DNA from: Paludibacteraceae bacterium
GTDB lineage: Bacteria; Bacteroidota; Bacteroidia; Bacteroidales; Paludibacteraceae
Assembly: GCA_017509715.1 (NCBI GenBank)
Contig: JAFWOU010000018.1
Coordinates: forward strand, 59,400-123,399
Length of the DNA stretch: 64,000 bases
Reading direction: 5' to 3'
A program made the translations under genes and the position numbers. The notes beneath the pieces are model-generated. The model was not told where the DNA came from and ran no database searches. It saw nothing but the letters and a program-made list of their open reading frames with translations. Each line of letters opens with the position of its first letter. Within the stretch, counting starts at the first letter, position 1. Of the stretch, positions 1 to 7,495 are shown in pieces.

Positions 1-211
1 GGAGTCGGTCTACCAGCTGGTAGATCATCACGTAGAGCGCTTCCTCGAGCGCGGCTTCACCCACCTCCAGGTCGCCTTCGGTTGCACCGGTGGTCAGCAT
101 CGATCCGTCTATAGCGCCGAACACCTAGCCCACCATCTCCACGAGAAATATGGTGTGCGTGTTCATCTCATCCACCGCGAACGATGCATAGATAAATGGC
201 TAAATGAGTAA
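1..211 (+). CDS. RapZ C-terminal-domain protein, 3' end only
   Basis: The window opens inside this gene; it reads from base 2 to the TAA at 209-211. The visible 69 residues contain VAFGCTGGQHRSVYSAEHLA and HLIHRE, matching the C-terminal domain of RapZ (ATP/RNA-binding adapter). In Bacteroidota this domain is often fused behind an aminoglycoside-phosphotransferase-like sugar kinase, and the next gene is a sugar-1-phosphate nucleotidyltransferase, so an AmgK-like kinase is a reasonable guess for the missing part (inference). The last residues (KWLNE) are written by the short AAATGAGTAAAT-type repeat that continues downstream, so the native C-terminus may have been replaced by repeat sequence. 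Confidence 0.75.
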   Translation, partial: ESVYQLVDHHVERFLERGFTHLQVAFGCTGGQHRSVYSAEHLAHHLHEKYGVRVHLIHRERCIDKWLNE

Positions 212-248
212 ATAAATCGTACATCGTACATTTGTAAATCGTACATTT
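211..248. repeat. Short repeat, AATCGTACATCG family
   Basis: Degenerate tandem units of AATCGTACAT/TTGTAAAT fill the 38 bp gap and run up to the next start codon. The same family recurs at 55426-55500. Confidence 0.6.
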
Positions 249-249
249 T

Positions 250-1017
250 ATGAAAGCGATGATTTTTTCCGCGGGCTTAGGCACACGCCTCAAACCCCTC
301 ACCGATACCATGCCCAAGGCACTTGTTCCCCTTGCTGGCAAACCCCTCCTGCAGTGGCAAGTGGAGCGCCTCCGTGATGCAGGTATCCGTGACATCATCG
401 TCAATGTCCACCATTTCCCGGACATGATCATCGATACCATCCGCCGCAACAACGGCTGGGGATGCCACATTACCGTCTCCGATGAACGCGACTTGCTCCT
501 CGACACCGGAGGTGGCCTCCGCAAAGCCATAATGGCGAATGGCGAATGGCTAATGGCGAATGAGCCCATCCTCGCTTGCAACGTCGATATCTTGAGTAAT
601 ATCGACTTGCGCGCCCTAATGGCTAGTTATACTAGTTCTACTAGTCCATCTAGTGATACTAGTTCCCCTAGGACTCCTAGGCCGTCTAGTCTCCTCGTAG
701 TCTCCGACCGTCCTACCCAGCGCTATCTCTGTTTCGATCCCAACGACCGCCTCTGTGGCTGGACCAATATATCCACGGGTGAACTCCGTGGCCACGATGG
801 ACGCCATCTGGCCTTCAGCGGCATGCAGATCCTGAGCCCCGAGGCCCTTGCCCTCCTCCCGCAAATGCCTGCTGACAAATTCTCCCTCATCGACTTCTAT
901 CTCCGCGTCATGAACGAGCTGCCCCTCCAGGCCTACGTTCCCACCGACTACCGCATGATGGACGTCGGAAAAATCGACCAAATTGCCCAAGCAGAAGCCT
1001 TTGCGGCCAATTTATAG
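250..1017 (+). CDS. Sugar-1-phosphate nucleotidyltransferase, MurU-like
   Basis: A 255-residue nucleotidyltransferase of the NTP_transferase fold. Residues 5-18 carry the nucleotide-binding signature (SAGLGTRLKPLT), followed by the PKAL lysine motif, and a CNVDIL segment sits where the metal-binding NxD normally lies. Size and the RapZ/kinase-type neighbour suggest a MurNAc-1-P or GlcNAc-1-P uridylyltransferase of the AmgK-MurU cell-wall recycling route; substrate is inferred, not seen. Two stretches do not look like the family: residues about 94-105 (MANGEWLMANE) and about 125-147 (Ser/Thr/Pro-rich), both encoded by short tandem repeats that preserve the frame. Start is the ATG directly behind the upstream repeat. 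Confidence 0.75.
   Translation: MKAMIFSAGLGTRLKPLTDTMPKALVPLAGKPLLQWQVERLRDAGIRDIIVNVHHFPDMIIDTIRRNNGWGCHITVSDERDLLLDTGGGLRKAIMANGEWLMANEPILACNVDILSNIDLRALMASYTSSTSPSSDTSSPRTPRPSSLLVVSDRPTQRYLCFDPNDRLCGWTNISTGELRGHDGRHLAFSGMQILSPEALALLPQMPADKFSLIDFYLRVMNELPLQAYVPTDYRMMDVGKIDQIAQAEAFAANL
531..563 (+). repeat. In-gene repeat, AATGGCG family
   Basis: Units AATGGCG-AATGGCT-AATGGCG in frame inside the MurU-like gene; encodes MANGEWLMANE. A related run occurs at 14057-14085, at the end of the SGNH gene. Confidence 0.7.
622..690 (+). repeat. In-gene repeat, CTAGT family
   Basis: CTAGT recurs about every 9 bases over 69 bp, in frame, giving a Ser/Thr/Pro-rich insert of about 23 residues in the MurU-like protein. 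A similar CTAGT run lies at 39104-39138. Confidence 0.75.
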
Positions 1018-1056
1018 CCCTTTTTTGCACTTTTTTTGAAAAAAAATACGAAAATA

Positions 1057-1088
1057 TTTGCGTATATCGAAAAAAAGCAGTACCTTTG
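1057..1088 (+). promoter_or_regulatory. Bacteroidota promoter for tRNA-Lys
   Basis: -33 TTTG at 1057-1060, 20 bp spacer, -7 TACCTTTG at 1081-1088. The spacer begins CGTATATC and ends AAAAAGCAG, a pattern shared with other promoters in the window. The roughly 120 nt between the expected start and the tRNA holds a CGGGG/CCCCG palindrome (1115-1125) and a GAAAAC/GTTTTC hairpin (about 1173-1187) but no gene. Confidence 0.8.
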
Positions 1089-1215
1089 CACCCGCTTTCC
1101 AAAAAATAGAATATCGGGGCCCCCGAAAATTTCTAATTTTTGGGGAGAGCGGAGCGCCCGAGTAATTTTTTGAAAACGTGGTTTTCAAACGTTTATGAGG
1201 GATGCGAACGCGAGA

Positions 1216-1288
1216 GTCTCCCTAGCTCAGTTGGTAGAGCAACTGACTCTTAATCAGTGGGTCGAGAGTTCGAGCCTCTCGGGGGACA
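1216..1288 (+). tRNA. tRNA-Lys(CTT)
   Basis: Cloverleaf of 73 nt: acceptor arms 1216-1222 and 1281-1287 pair with one wobble; the D-loop has the TAGCTCAGTTGGTAGAGC pattern; anticodon stem ACTGA/TCAGT with loop CTCTTAA gives anticodon CTT (reads AAG); T-arm GAGAG/CTCTC with TTCGAGC loop; discriminator A at 1288. CCA is not encoded. Confidence 0.97.
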
Positions 1289-1290
1289 CA

Positions 1291-1317
1291 AAAGACATCT
1301 TCGGATGTCTTTTTTTT
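1291..1317 (+). terminator. Intrinsic terminator after tRNA-Lys
   Basis: Stem AAAGACATC / GATGTCTTT with a TTCG tetraloop followed by a run of T, two bases after the tRNA. Confidence 0.93.
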
Positions 1318-1346
1318 GTACCCGTTTTTGATTTTTTGTATTTATA

Positions 1347-1378
1347 TTTGCGTATATCATTTTTTTTTTGTAATTTTG
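1347..1378 (+). promoter_or_regulatory. Promoter of the fumarase gene
   Basis: -33 TTTG (1347-1350), 20 bp spacer starting CGTATATC, -7 TAATTTTG (1371-1378). The first part is identical to the tRNA-Lys promoter. Confidence 0.8.
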
Positions 1379-1440
1379 CACCGAATTATGCGCGCGTGCG
1401 CTCACGTACATACGAACAATAGATAAAATACTTATATATT

Positions 1441-3108
1441 ATGGAATTCAAGTACGCTCCTATGTTTCAACTCGGCGAGGACAAGACCGAGTACTATCTG
1501 CTGACCAAAGACTATGTCTCCACCAGCGAGTTCGAAGGACACGAGATCCTGAAAATCCAACCTGAAGCCCTGACCCTCATGGCCCAGCAGGCTTTCCACG
1601 ACGTCAGCTTCATGCTCCGTCGTAGCCACAACGAGCAAGTGGCTAAGATCCTGCGCGACCCGGAGGCTTCGGCTAACGACAAATACGTAGCCCTCACCTT
1701 CCTCCGCAATGCCGAGGTGGCTTGCAAGGGCCAACTGCCCCTCTGCCAGGACACCGGTACCGCCATCATCCATGGCGAGAAAGGCCAGCAAGTCTGGACC
1801 GCGGGCAGTGCCCGAGACGAAAAAGGTATGCACGTCAGCGACGAAGAAGCCCTCTCGCGTGGTGTATACAATACCTACACCGAGTGCAACCTGCGCTACT
1901 CCCAGAACGCACCGCTCAATATGTACGACGAGGTGAACACCAAGTGCAACCTCCCCGCACAGATTGACCTGGAGGCAACCGAAGGCATGGAGTACCGTTT
2001 CCTTTGCGTCACCAAGGGTGGCGGTTCAGCCAACAAGACCTACCTCTACCAGGAGACCAAGGCCCGCATCCAGAACCCCGGTACGCTCATCCCCTTCCTC
2101 GTAGAGAAAATGAAATCGCTCGGTACGGCCGCTTGTCCGCCCTACCACATTGCCATCGTTATCGGTGGTACTTCGGCCGAGAAGAACCTGCTTACCGTTA
2201 AGCTCGCTTCTACCCACTACTACGACTCGCTGCCTACTTCCGGCGACGAGACCGGTCGTGCGTTCCGCGACATCGAGCTGGAGAAGCAGCTGCTCCAAGA
2301 GGCCTACAAGATCGGTCTCGGTGCACAGTTCGGCGGTAAGTATATGGCCCACGACGTACGCGTAGTGCGTCTGCCGCGTCATGGTGCTTCGTGCCCCATC
2401 GGTCTGGGCGTCTCCTGCTCGGCCGACCGTAACATCAAATGCAAAATCAACAAGGACGGTGTTTGGATTGAGAAGCTGGACAACAACCCCGCTTCCCTCA
2501 TCCCCGAGGAACTGCGCAAGGCCGGCGAAGGCGATGCAGTACGTATCGACCTCAACCAGTCGATGGACGACGTCTGCAAGATCCTCACCCAATATCCTAT
2601 CGGTACGCGCCTCTCGCTCAACGGTACCATCATCGTAGGTCGCGATATAGCTCACGCTAAGATCAAGGCACGCCTCGATGCAGGTGAACCCATGCCCGAG
2701 TACCTCAAGAACCATCCTATCTACTATGCCGGACCGGCTAAGACCCCGGCAGGCATGGCATGCGGCTCGATGGGCCCGACCACGGCCGGTCGTATGGATC
2801 CCTACGTAGATGAGTTCCAGGAACATGGTGGCTCGCGTATCATGCTCGCTAAGGGCAATCGTTCGATCGATGTCACCAACGCCTGCCAGAAGCATGGCGG
2901 CTTCTACCTCGGTTCTATCGGAGGTCCTGCCGCTATCCTGGCCCAGAACAATATCAAGTCCATCGAGTGCGTCGAGTACCCGGAACTGGGCATGGAGGCT
3001 ATATGGAAAATCGAGGTAGAGAACTTCCCCGCCTTCATCCTCGTCGATGACAAGGGCAACGACTTCTTCAAGCAGCTCAAGCCCTGCGAAGGATGCACGA
3101 TTTTATAA
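1441..3108 (+). CDS. Class I (iron-sulfur) fumarate hydratase
   Basis: 555 residues, the usual length for single-chain class I fumarases of the FumA/FumB type, which interconvert fumarate and malate using a [4Fe-4S] cluster. N-terminal half contains [10 protein letters not shown] (first cluster cysteine region) and [11 protein letters not shown]; the C-terminal half carries the beta-type domain with [22 protein letters not shown] and [12 protein letters not shown]. Cluster cysteines are visible in the expected places (QDTGT segment, ACPPYH, ASCPIG). Start ATG follows an AT-rich leader without a Shine-Dalgarno, as is common in this phylum. No repeat insertion is visible. Gene is monocistronic or heads the next operon. 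Confidence 0.93.
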   Translation: MEFKYAPMFQLGEDKTEYYLLTKDYVSTSEFEGHEILKIQPEALTLMAQQAFHDVSFMLRRSHNEQVAKILRDPEASANDKYVALTFLRNAEVACKGQLPLCQDTGTAIIHGEKGQQVWTAGSARDEKGMHVSDEEALSRGVYNTYTECNLRYSQNAPLNMYDEVNTKCNLPAQIDLEATEGMEYRFLCVTKGGGSANKTYLYQETKARIQNPGTLIPFLVEKMKSLGTAACPPYHIAIVIGGTSAEKNLLTVKLASTHYYDSLPTSGDETGRAFRDIELEKQLLQEAYKIGLGAQFGGKYMAHDVRVVRLPRHGASCPIGLGVSCSADRNIKCKINKDGVWIEKLDNNPASLIPEELRKAGEGDAVRIDLNQSMDDVCKILTQYPIGTRLSLNGTIIVGRDIAHAKIKARLDAGEPMPEYLKNHPIYYAGPAKTPAGMACGSMGPTTAGRMDPYVDEFQEHGGSRIMLAKGNRSIDVTNACQKHGGFYLGSIGGPAAILAQNNIKSIECVEYPELGMEAIWKIEVENFPAFILVDDKGNDFFKQLKPCEGCTIL

Positions 3109-3127
3109 GGAGTAAAGGAGTAGAGTC
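3105..3127. repeat. Short repeat, AGGAGTAA family
   Basis: TAAGGAGTAAAGGAGTAGAG spans the fumarase stop codon and the following gap; it is the reverse complement of the 8-mer array at 20162-20205. Confidence 0.6.
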
Positions 3128-3673
3128 GTGAAAGAGACGAATCCACAGAAGCCGGAGAAGCGCAGCCTCTGGCAGCGAATGCGGTACAAGTACCGCCTGA
3201 CTCTGGTCAACGAAGAAACGCTCCAGGTGCGTTGGCACCTGCAGATGAGTTGGCTGCGCGCAGCGCTATTGGGAGGCATGGTATTCCTCATAGCCCTCGC
3301 GCTGTGCTCGGTGCTCATCCTCTTCACGCCCCTTCGCACCTACCTGCCGGGCGGCATGAACGACGATGAACGCCAGTTCCTGCTCGATGAATCGATGCGT
3401 CTCGACTCGCTCCAGCAGCAAGTGGAGCGCCAGACACGCTACCTTGAGAGCGTACGTATCGCTATCTCCGGCGAGGCTCGTCAGGACTCTACACCTCCGC
3501 TCGATTCCATGCGCGTGCTGGAGCATGAGCAACTCATCGAGCAGACCTCTCCGGCTACTGAAGAGTTTATCCGAGCCTATGAGGAGCAGCACCCGCAGGC
3601 CAAATCGCAGACCAAACAGAAAGCTAAACGACCAACGACCAAAGACAAACGACCAACGACCAAACGTAAATGA
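3128..3673 (+). CDS. M23-family N-terminal region lacking the peptidase domain
   Basis: 181 residues from a GTG start. The N-terminus (MRYKYRLTLVNEETL), a single membrane helix (about residues 45-65), FTPLRTYLPG, and a coiled-coil-like DSLQQQVERQTRYLESV segment match the N-terminal half of the Bacteroidota cell-wall M23 peptidase family usually found next to dxr. The zinc-binding Lytm/M23 domain that should follow is absent. Instead the protein ends in a basic tail (RPTTKDKRPTTKRK) encoded by a tandem repeat at 3630-3667. It overlaps dxr by 4 bp (ATGA). Read here as a truncated, possibly inactive envelope protein; a scaffold role without catalysis is possible. Confidence 0.65.
   Translation: MKETNPQKPEKRSLWQRMRYKYRLTLVNEETLQVRWHLQMSWLRAALLGGMVFLIALALCSVLILFTPLRTYLPGGMNDDERQFLLDESMRLDSLQQQVERQTRYLESVRIAISGEARQDSTPPLDSMRVLEHEQLIEQTSPATEEFIRAYEEQHPQAKSQTKQKAKRPTTKDKRPTTKRK
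3630..3667 (+). repeat. In-gene repeat, ACGACCAACGACCAA family
   Basis: Units of ACGACCA/AAAGACA over 38 bp form the last 12 codons of the M23-like gene. Same family at 6384-6412 and 36347-36380. Confidence 0.75.
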
Positions 3674-4842
3674 AACGACTTGCTATATTGGGTAGTACCG
3701 GTTCTATCGGTACGCAGACGCTGGATGTCGTTCGCCGCCATCCCGACCGCTACGAGGTGTATGCTATATGCGCCTATCGTTCGGTCGACCTGCTGGTAGA
3801 GCAGGCCCGCGAGTTTCATCCCGAGGTGGTATGCATCGGCGACGAGAGCAAGTACGACGAACTGAAAGAAAAGTTGTTGACCTCTTTTTCGTCTCGGTCA
3901 CAGACCGCTCCTAAGGTTTGGGCCGGCCCCGATGCCATAGCCGAGATGGTCCAGTTCCCGTCGGTGGATATCGTTGTAGCAGCTATGGTCGGCTACGCCG
4001 GTCTGCGTCCTACGATCGAGGCCATCCGTGCCGGCAAGACGATTGCGCTTGCCAACAAGGAGACGCTCGTCGTAGCCGGTGAGATCATATGCGATCTAGC
4101 ACGCCAGCATCATGCACCCATACTCCCCGTAGATAGTGAGCATAGTGCTATATTCCAGTCCCTCGTTGGTGAAGATCATAGCGAGATAGAGAAGATCCTG
4201 CTCACCGCAAGCGGCGGACCCTTCCGCACCTTCTCCCTCGAGCAAATGCAGACCGTCACAGCTGCCGAAGCTTTGCGTCATCCCAACTGGGAAATGGGTG
4301 TCAAGATCACCATCGATTCGGCCTCTATGATGAACAAGGGATTCGAGGTCATCGAGGCCAAATGGCTCTTCGGCGTACCGGTGGAGCGTATCCAGGTACT
4401 CGTCCATCCGCAGTCGATCGTTCATTCCGCTGTCCAGTTCACCGATGGTGCCATCAAGGCTCAACTCGGTGCTCCCGATATGCGCCTGCCTATCCAGTAC
4501 GCCCTCTCGTTCCCCGAACGACTTGCGGCCGACTTCCCGCGGGCGGACCTGTTTGCTCTCAAGGATCTAACGTTCGAAGAGCCCGACCTGGAGCGCTTCC
4601 CGAATCTCGCGCTTGCCTACGAGGCCATGCGCCGAGGCGGTAACATGCCCTGCGTACTCAATGCCGCCAACGAGGTCGTCAACCTCGCCTTCCGCGAAGC
4701 ACGCTGCGGTTTCCTCCAGATGTCCGACATTATCGCCCGCACCATGGACCGCGTCGCCTATATCGCTAAACCTACGTACGAAGACTACGTTGCCACCGAT
4801 GCCGAAGCACGTCGCATAGCAGAACAAATGCTAAATGAGTAA
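3670..4842 (+). CDS. dxr: 1-deoxy-D-xylulose 5-phosphate reductoisomerase
   Basis: 390 residues, family length. NADPH-binding start ILGSTGSIGTQTLDVV (residues 4-19), ALANKETLVVAG, PVDSEHSAIFQ (metal/substrate loop), LTASGGPFR and MNKGFEVIEAKWLF are all standard Dxr motifs. Catalyses the committed step of the MEP isoprenoid pathway; dxs, which makes its substrate, is at 18.2-20.2 kb. Overlaps the upstream gene by ATGA and is followed by rseP, a common Bacteroidales order. Residues about 68-80 (LLTSFSSRSQTAPK) contain the GGAGCGGTCT-type repeat word in reverse, a possible small insertion. The C-terminal LNE is written by the downstream repeat. Confidence 0.95.
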   Translation: MKRLAILGSTGSIGTQTLDVVRRHPDRYEVYAICAYRSVDLLVEQAREFHPEVVCIGDESKYDELKEKLLTSFSSRSQTAPKVWAGPDAIAEMVQFPSVDIVVAAMVGYAGLRPTIEAIRAGKTIALANKETLVVAGEIICDLARQHHAPILPVDSEHSAIFQSLVGEDHSEIEKILLTASGGPFRTFSLEQMQTVTAAEALRHPNWEMGVKITIDSASMMNKGFEVIEAKWLFGVPVERIQVLVHPQSIVHSAVQFTDGAIKAQLGAPDMRLPIQYALSFPERLAADFPRADLFALKDLTFEEPDLERFPNLALAYEAMRRGGNMPCVLNAANEVVNLAFREARCGFLQMSDIIARTMDRVAYIAKPTYEDYVATDAEARRIAEQMLNE

Positions 4843-4877
4843 ATGGAAAAATATGAAAATGCGAAAATGAGAAAATA
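4829..4877. repeat. Short repeat, AAATGAGTAAATGG family
   Basis: Degenerate units around AAATGAG/AAATATG/AAATGCG fill the dxr-rseP gap and include the dxr stop codon. Sister runs: 201-215, 6921-6956, 36974-37010 and 57197-57230. Confidence 0.65.
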
Positions 4878-4881
4878 ATTT

Positions 4882-6381
4882 ATGATACAAGCCCTTCAAT
4901 TAATACTGGCCCTTAGTTTTCTCGTGGTGATCCACGAATTAGGCCATTTCACTTTTGCCAAGATCTTCCACGTCCGCGTGGAGAAATTCTATATGTTCTT
5001 CAATCCCTGGATCAGCCTTCTTCGCGCCAAGAAATTCAACGGACGTTGGCATTTTGCGTTCTTCAGTAAGAACCTGCCGATGACCGTCAAGGACTCGGAG
5101 GGCGAACGCCCGATGACTGAGGCCGAACTGGCGGCACTGCCCGAAGATGATTGGCGTCGCTATCCCGACAACACAGAGTGGGGTATAGGATGGCTGCCCT
5201 TCGGCGGCTATTGCGCCATAGGCGGTATGGTCGATGAGACCCACAAGACCGAGGACCTCTCTGCCGAACCCCAACCTTGGGAGTTCCGCTCCAAACCGGC
5301 TTGGCAGCGCCTGCTGATCATCCTGGGTGGTATCCTCGTCAACTTCATCGCCGCCCTCGTCATCTTCTCTATGGTGCTGTGGACCTGGGGCAAAGACGAA
5401 ATGCCGCTCCGCAACGCCCAGAACGGACTCTACTACTCCGAACTCCTCCAGCAGGAGGGCTTCCGCCAGCAGGATAAGATCCTCTCCATCGACGGACAAG
5501 AGCCCGAGGAACTCGGCGACGTGGTCCAGCTCCTTATCATCGAGGGCCGGCGCGACGTACGCGTGCTGCGCGGCACCGATACGGTCCAGCTTCGTATGTC
5601 CGAGGACTTGGGCGAACGCTACCTGGCTATCCAGAACGATTTCGATCGTGCAGAACGTGAGAAAGCACGTCATGACGATAATTACCAGCGTACGCGGTAT
5701 ATTCTCATTCAGGAGTACGTGCCCTTTGTCATCGACTCCGTCATGCCCGACAATGTCGGCTACCTGGCCGGTCTGCAACGCGGCGATAGCATCGTACGTA
5801 TCGACTCTGCCTACTGCGGATGCCAGGCCGAGGTGCAAAACCAGCTCCGTCTCCATCCGCTCGATACCATCGAGATAGGCTACTACCGTGCCGGTCAGTA
5901 CCGTACCACCCGGGCCTTTCTGGGCGATCAGTGCAAACTGGGCGTCATCATGCGCTCCAAGTACGAATTTATTCCGGTCAACCATACCGACTATACTTTC
6001 TTCCAGGCCATCCCCGCCGGCATACAGTACGGATGGGATATGCTCACGATGTACGTAAAGCAGTTCCGACTCGTCTTCACCAAAGAGGGCGCACAATCCC
6101 TTGGCGGATTCGGTGCCATCGGCCAGATGTTCCCGTCCTTCTGGGACTGGTACGCCTTCTGGCATATGACGGCCTTCCTCTCGCTCATTCTGGCCTTCAT
6201 GAACTTCCTGCCTATCCCGGCTTTGGACGGCGGATACATCCTCTTCCTTTTGGTCGAGATGATCACGCGCCGCAAACCCAACGACAAGTTCCTGGAGCGC
6301 GCCAACGAGGTAGGCTTCTGGCTACTCATCGCCCTGCTCATCTTGGCTAACGGTAACGATATTTTGAAAATATTCTTCTAA
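4882..6381 (+). CDS. rseP: RseP-type site-2 zinc metalloprotease
   Basis: 499 residues. The zinc-binding HELGH is at residues 18-22 inside the first membrane helix, GYCAIGGMVDE follows, a PDZ-like region lies around 170-330, and the C-terminal NFLPIPALDGGYILF supplies the LDG motif with the third metal ligand. A family member of this kind cleaves membrane-bound anti-sigma factors after a first cut by another protease. Somewhat longer than proteobacterial RseP because of an insertion near residues 60-95, seen also in other Bacteroidota homologues as far as I recall. In line with dxr, likely cotranscribed. Confidence 0.9.
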   Translation: MIQALQLILALSFLVVIHELGHFTFAKIFHVRVEKFYMFFNPWISLLRAKKFNGRWHFAFFSKNLPMTVKDSEGERPMTEAELAALPEDDWRRYPDNTEWGIGWLPFGGYCAIGGMVDETHKTEDLSAEPQPWEFRSKPAWQRLLIILGGILVNFIAALVIFSMVLWTWGKDEMPLRNAQNGLYYSELLQQEGFRQQDKILSIDGQEPEELGDVVQLLIIEGRRDVRVLRGTDTVQLRMSEDLGERYLAIQNDFDRAEREKARHDDNYQRTRYILIQEYVPFVIDSVMPDNVGYLAGLQRGDSIVRIDSAYCGCQAEVQNQLRLHPLDTIEIGYYRAGQYRTTRAFLGDQCKLGVIMRSKYEFIPVNHTDYTFFQAIPAGIQYGWDMLTMYVKQFRLVFTKEGAQSLGGFGAIGQMFPSFWDWYAFWHMTAFLSLILAFMNFLPIPALDGGYILFLLVEMITRRKPNDKFLERANEVGFWLLIALLILANGNDILKIFF

Positions 6382-6383
6382 AT

Positions 6384-6412
6384 CCAACGACAAATGACTA
6401 ACGACCAACGAC
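6384..6412 (+). repeat. Repeat supplying a start codon
   Basis: CCAACGACAAATGACTAACG-type units bridge rseP and the next gene; the ATG at 6394 and the codons for MTNDQRQ lie inside the repeat. Confidence 0.75.
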
Positions 6413-6921
6413 AGTATTTTGTTCATGAATCGTCCTACGTGGACGAGGGTTGCCAAATAGGCAAAGGTACCAAGATTTGGCACTTCTCGCATATTATGTC
6501 CGGCTGCACCATCGGTGAGGACTGCAACATCGGTCAGAACGTGGTCATCTCGCCTAACGTGGTGCTGGGCCGCAACTGTAAAATCCAGAACAACGTATCC
6601 GTCTATACCGGCGTACGCTGCGAGGACGATGTATTCCTGGGACCGTCTATGGTGTTCACCAACGTCATCAATCCCCGCTCGGCCGTCAGCCGCAAGGATG
6701 AGTACCGCGAGACCATCATCCGTCGTGGTGCATCCGTAGGGGCCAACGCCACCATCGTATGCGGTCACACCCTCGGTGAATACTGCCTCATCGGTGCTGG
6801 TTCGGTTGTCACGAAAGATGTTCCCGCCTATGCCCTCATGGTAGGCAATCCCGCCCGCCAAATAGGCTGGGTAAATGCTCACGGAGATAAGTGTGCTTCC
6901 CTCGAAGAAGCCATGCAATAA
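6394..6921 (+). CDS. WbpD/WlbB-like left-handed beta-helix N-acetyltransferase
   Basis: 175 residues made of hexapeptide repeats. VDEGCQIGKGTKIWHFSHI, GQNVVI.PNVVLGRNCKIQNNVSVYTGV, FLGPSMVFTNVINPRS and VTKDVPAYALMVGNPA match acetyl-CoA-dependent enzymes acting on UDP-2,3-diamino sugars (UDP-3-amino-2,3-dideoxy-GlcNAcA acetyltransferase type), used in LPS/O-antigen or capsule building. Exact substrate is inferred. The first seven residues (MTNDQRQ) come from the ACGACCAACGAC repeat; family members normally start close to the YFVH segment, so the repeat appears to have become the translation start. No other ATG lies between the repeat and the conserved region. Stands between rseP and DUF4293 without other sugar-nucleotide genes. 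Confidence 0.8.
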   Translation: MTNDQRQYFVHESSYVDEGCQIGKGTKIWHFSHIMSGCTIGEDCNIGQNVVISPNVVLGRNCKIQNNVSVYTGVRCEDDVFLGPSMVFTNVINPRSAVSRKDEYRETIIRRGASVGANATIVCGHTLGEYCLIGAGSVVTKDVPAYALMVGNPARQIGWVNAHGDKCASLEEAMQ

Positions 6922-6956
6922 ATGCGAAAATGAGTAAAATGTGAAAATAAATAAAT
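6921..6956. repeat. Short repeat, AAATGAG/AAATGTG family
   Basis: Run of AAATGCG, AAATGAG, AAATGTG and AAATAAA units between the acetyltransferase and the DUF4293 gene. Confidence 0.6.
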
Positions 6957-6962
6957 GATATT

Positions 6963-7403
6963 ATGATCCAACGTATTCAAACCCTATATCTGCTGGCAGT
7001 TGTAGCGCTGGGCATCGCCCTCATCTGGCTGCCCGTCCTGCAATTCACGACACCCGATGGCCAACTCTATTCGCTCACGGCCCTCGGCGGTGCACCCCTG
7101 CAAGGTCTGTGGGGACTCACCATCACTACGATCCTTATCCCCCTCATGGCCCTGATAGATATTTTCCTCTATCGTAAGCGTATCCTGCAGGCACGTCTCA
7201 ATATCTTCTCCGTCATGCTCTGTCTGGGCTACTACGGTGTACTGGCTATCTACGTGTGGCTGGCTAAGATGACGCTCACGGCCGACTGGTATATCACCGT
7301 TTGGGCTTCCTTCCCGCTCATCAGCCTCGTACTGACACTCATGGCTACGCGTCGCATCCTCAAGGACGAAGCCCTCGTCCGTGCCGCCGACCGCATCCGT
7401 TAA
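6963..7403 (+). CDS. DUF4293 membrane protein
   Basis: 146 residues with four predicted membrane helices. The opening MIQRIQTLYLLAVVALG is the hallmark of the DUF4293 family, small Bacteroidota-specific inner-membrane proteins of unknown function. Length and topology are normal. Followed directly by a 90 bp heptamer array. Confidence 0.85.
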   Translation: MIQRIQTLYLLAVVALGIALIWLPVLQFTTPDGQLYSLTALGGAPLQGLWGLTITTILIPLMALIDIFLYRKRILQARLNIFSVMLCLGYYGVLAIYVWLAKMTLTADWYITVWASFPLISLVLTLMATRRILKDEALVRAADRIR

Positions 7404-7493
7404 CCCCATAACCCATAACCCGTAACCCGTAACCCGTAACCCGTAACCCGTAACCCATAACCCATAACCCATAACCCATAACCCATAACCCAT
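7404..7493. repeat. Heptamer array CCCRTAA, about 13 units
   Basis: Starts at the base after the DUF4293 stop codon: two CCCATAA-type units, five CCCGTAA, then five CCCATAA and a partial, ending two bases before the mscS ATG. It fills the entire intergenic space, so any promoter or ribosome-binding signal for mscS must lie within it or upstream. Same family at 23037-23080 and, inside genes, at 19174, 19723, 36866 and 40158. Confidence 0.95.
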
Positions 7494-7495
7494 AT

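Noticed and set aside
7404..7493. CRISPR array
   Set aside because: Units are 7 bp, directly adjacent, with no unique spacers and no cas genes.
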